From positions 1-7,491 of the forward strand of contig JAAYLY010000198.1 in the NCBI GenBank assembly GCA_012521625.1: a stretch of 7,491 bases of DNA, in the 5' to 3' direction. Of this stretch, positions 6,443 to 7,491 are shown piece after piece. The notes beneath the pieces are model-generated. The model had not been told where the DNA came from. It made no database searches and worked only from the letters and a program-made list of their open reading frames with translations. The stretch is from Tissierellia bacterium. GTDB lineage: Bacteria > Bacillota > Clostridia > Tissierellales > Tissierellaceae. Numbering within the stretch: position 1 is the first letter of the stretch; every line of letters begins with the position of its first letter. The translations under genes and the position numbers were made by a program.

Positions 6443-6490
6443 ATTGACCTTACCTTAGTATTTTTTATATGGATATTGACCTTCCTTGTA
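6443..6490. repeat. Imperfect direct repeat pair, 32-bp period
   Basis: On the plus strand ATTGACCTTACCTTAGTA (6443-6460) recurs as ATTGACCTTCCTTGTA (6475-6490), differing by small indels. The 32-bp offset is close to three helical turns, so both copies would face the same side of the DNA. Only two copies are present. Confidence 0.4.
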
Positions 6491-6543
6491 TAATATAAAT
6501 AAAAAGGGCTGTTTCCTAACTTTTAAAGGTTAGGGAACAGCCC
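6490..6543 (-). terminator. Rho-independent terminator of hppA
   Basis: A 15-bp stem pairs 6506-6520 with 6529-6543; one position is a wobble/mismatch, and the loop is 8 nt (TTTTAAAG on the plus strand). On the minus strand it is followed by TTTTTATTTATATTA (6505-6491). It lies 16 nt past the hppA stop. The plus-strand side is also followed by a T-rich stretch, so it may block antisense transcription too. Confidence 0.92.
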
Positions 6544-6558
6544 ATTCTTTTATATTAA

Positions 6559-7491
6559 TTAAAACAGTATACCTGTTCCGAATAGGTCAGCAAAAACTAG
6601 TGCTACTATTGTTATAAGTTTAATTAAAATGTTAAGTGAGGGTCCTGATGTGTCCTTAAATGGATCACCTACTGTGTCACCAGTAACAGCAGCCTTATGG
6701 GCTTCGCTACCCTTACCACCATGGTGGCCGTCCTCTATATATTTCTTAGCATTGTCCCAGGCTCCACCAGCATTTGACATAAAGATTGCCATTAATACAC
6801 CTGTAATTAGGGAGCCTACGATAAGTCCACCTAATGCTTCTGCACCTAGTAATACACCAACTACTACTGGTACTACAACAGCTAACAATCCTGGTACTAT
6901 CATCTCTTTAAGGGCTGCCTTAGTACTAATGTCTACACAGTTTGCATAGTCTGGCGTAGCCTTACCTTCCATTATACCTGGTATTTCTCTAAACTGCCTT
7001 CTAACTTCTTCTATCATCTCGTTAGCTGCCTTACCCACAGCGTCCATAGTCATAGCTGAGAATAGGAATGGCAGCATACCACCTATGAAACCACCAGCTA
7101 TAACAGTGGGCTTAGCCATATCAATTCCAGTTAATCCAACAGCTTGGTTATAGGAGACGAATAAGGATAGGGCTGTTAAAGCAGCACTACCTATTGCAAA
7201 ACCTTTTCCAATGGCTGCCGTAGTATTTCCTACTGCATCTAACTTATCTGTTATATCCCTTACTTCATTTGGCAATTCACACATTTCAGCAATTCCACCA
7301 GCGTTATCCGCAATAGGACCATAAGCATCTACAGCTATAGTCATACCTGCAGTTGATAACATACCTACTGCTGCTAAGGCTATACCAAATAAGCCTTCAA
7401 TAGAGCTTGTACTACCACCAGATAGGAAATATGCAGCAACAGTACCTAAACTTATTACTACTAGTGGCCCAACTGTTGACATCATACCTAC
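6559..7491 (-). CDS. hppA: Membrane ion-pumping pyrophosphatase, C-terminal part (partial)
   Basis: This integral-membrane pyrophosphatase couples hydrolysis of PPi to pumping of H+ or Na+. About 310 C-terminal residues are visible; the frame stays open through the window edge, so the N-terminal half (the family is roughly 650-750 residues) lies outside. Counting from the Met at 7485, signature blocks are DAYGPIADNAGGIAEMCE (53-70), DKLDAVGNTTAAIGKG (80-95), and the C-terminal PPi/Mg region SNAGGAWDNAKKYIEDG (237-253) followed by GSEAHKAAVTGDTVGDPFKD (259-278). About seven hydrophobic helices are apparent. In GNTTAAIGKG, alanine sits where potassium-independent enzymes have lysine (GNTTKA), so this belongs to the K+-dependent subfamily. 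The Na+ versus H+ selectivity residues lie in the missing part. The gene ends 16 nt before a strong terminator and is not part of the hydrolase-murF-ddl operon. Confidence 0.96.
   Translation of the reverse strand, partial: VGMMSTVGPLVVISLGTVAAYFLSGGSTSSIEGLFGIALAAVGMLSTAGMTIAVDAYGPIADNAGGIAEMCELPNEVRDITDKLDAVGNTTAAIGKGFAIGSAALTALSLFVSYNQAVGLTGIDMAKPTVIAGGFIGGMLPFLFSAMTMDAVGKAANEMIEEVRRQFREIPGIMEGKATPDYANCVDISTKAALKEMIVPGLLAVVVPVVVGVLLGAEALGGLIVGSLITGVLMAIFMSNAGGAWDNAKKYIEDGHHGGKGSEAHKAAVTGDTVGDPFKDTSGPSLNILIKLITIVALVFADLFGTGILF

Larger units (their letters stand above)
6235..6505. other. AT-rich intergenic region upstream of the hydrolase-murF-ddl operon
   Basis: This is the largest non-coding stretch: 324 bp separate the hydrolase start from the hppA stop, including the terminator. 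It is strongly AT-rich. It contains a minus-strand extended -10 (6307-6315), a 26-bp dyad (6252-6277), a 15-bp dyad (6428-6442) and two imperfect direct repeats (6443-6460 and 6475-6490). No minus-strand reading frame with a credible start is seen. A plus-strand frame (6188-6493) is hydrophobic low-complexity sequence and is considered chance. Confidence 0.7.

Noticed and set aside
6188..6493. Plus-strand open frame of 101 codons in the large intergenic region
   Set aside because: It overlaps the hydrolase start antisense, is composed of AT-rich low-complexity hydrophobic codons, has no good ribosome binding site and runs into the hppA terminator.
6475..6494. Plus-strand TTGACC near TATAAT (6489-6494) as a promoter
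   Set aside because: The two boxes are only about 7-8 bp apart, the correctly spaced -35 is poor, and the only downstream plus-strand sequence is a terminator and the antisense of hppA.
1..7491. Insertion sequences, CRISPR arrays, tRNA/rRNA genes, prophage or toxin-antitoxin genes
   Set aside because: No transposase motifs, regularly spaced repeats, cloverleaf RNA or phage-like proteins are seen; every long minus-strand frame is a recognised housekeeping or metabolic gene.

Overview
All six genes in this window lie on the minus strand. The sequence looks like a low-to-mid GC Firmicute, most likely an anaerobic clostridium or Tissierellia relative. The evidence is AT-rich intergenic DNA, strong GGAGG-type ribosome binding sites, a membrane-anchored MurF-type ligase, and a membrane pyrophosphatase of the potassium-dependent type. 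Taxonomy is inferred from gene content and protein style, not from a marker-gene search.

In transcription order (high to low coordinates): (1) 7491-6559 is the C-terminal part of a membrane ion-pumping pyrophosphatase (hppA), cut by the window edge and closed by a strong intrinsic terminator at 6490-6543. (2) 6505-6235 is an AT-rich intergenic stretch with an extended -10 promoter, a 26-bp dyad and a short direct repeat. (3) 6234-2774 is a tightly packed operon: an alpha/beta hydrolase, a membrane-anchored MurF-type ligase and D-Ala-D-Ala ligase (ddl). Gaps are only 3 and 14 nt, and each Shine-Dalgarno sequence is embedded in or touches the upstream stop codon. An AT-rich terminator hairpin overlaps the ddl stop. 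(4) 2697-586 is RNase R (rnr). (5) 527-63 is SmpB, after a 58-nt gap that holds a candidate promoter. (6) 62-1 holds a strong hairpin and a TTGACA box pointing out of the window, where ssrA (tmRNA) would be expected.

Two functional units result. In the peptidoglycan unit, Ddl makes D-Ala-D-Ala and the MurF-type ligase would attach it to the UDP-MurNAc-tripeptide; the hydrolase has no assigned role. In the RNA/ribosome quality-control unit, SmpB with tmRNA rescues stalled ribosomes and RNase R degrades the faulty mRNA. The pyrophosphatase is a separate energy-conserving transcription unit.

I see no mobile element, CRISPR array, toxin-antitoxin or defence system. The most unusual items are the MurF-type ligase, whose normal N-terminal substrate domain is replaced by membrane helices, the unassigned hydrolase coupled to it, and the operator-like structures in front of that operon. 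I found no convincing undescribed system.
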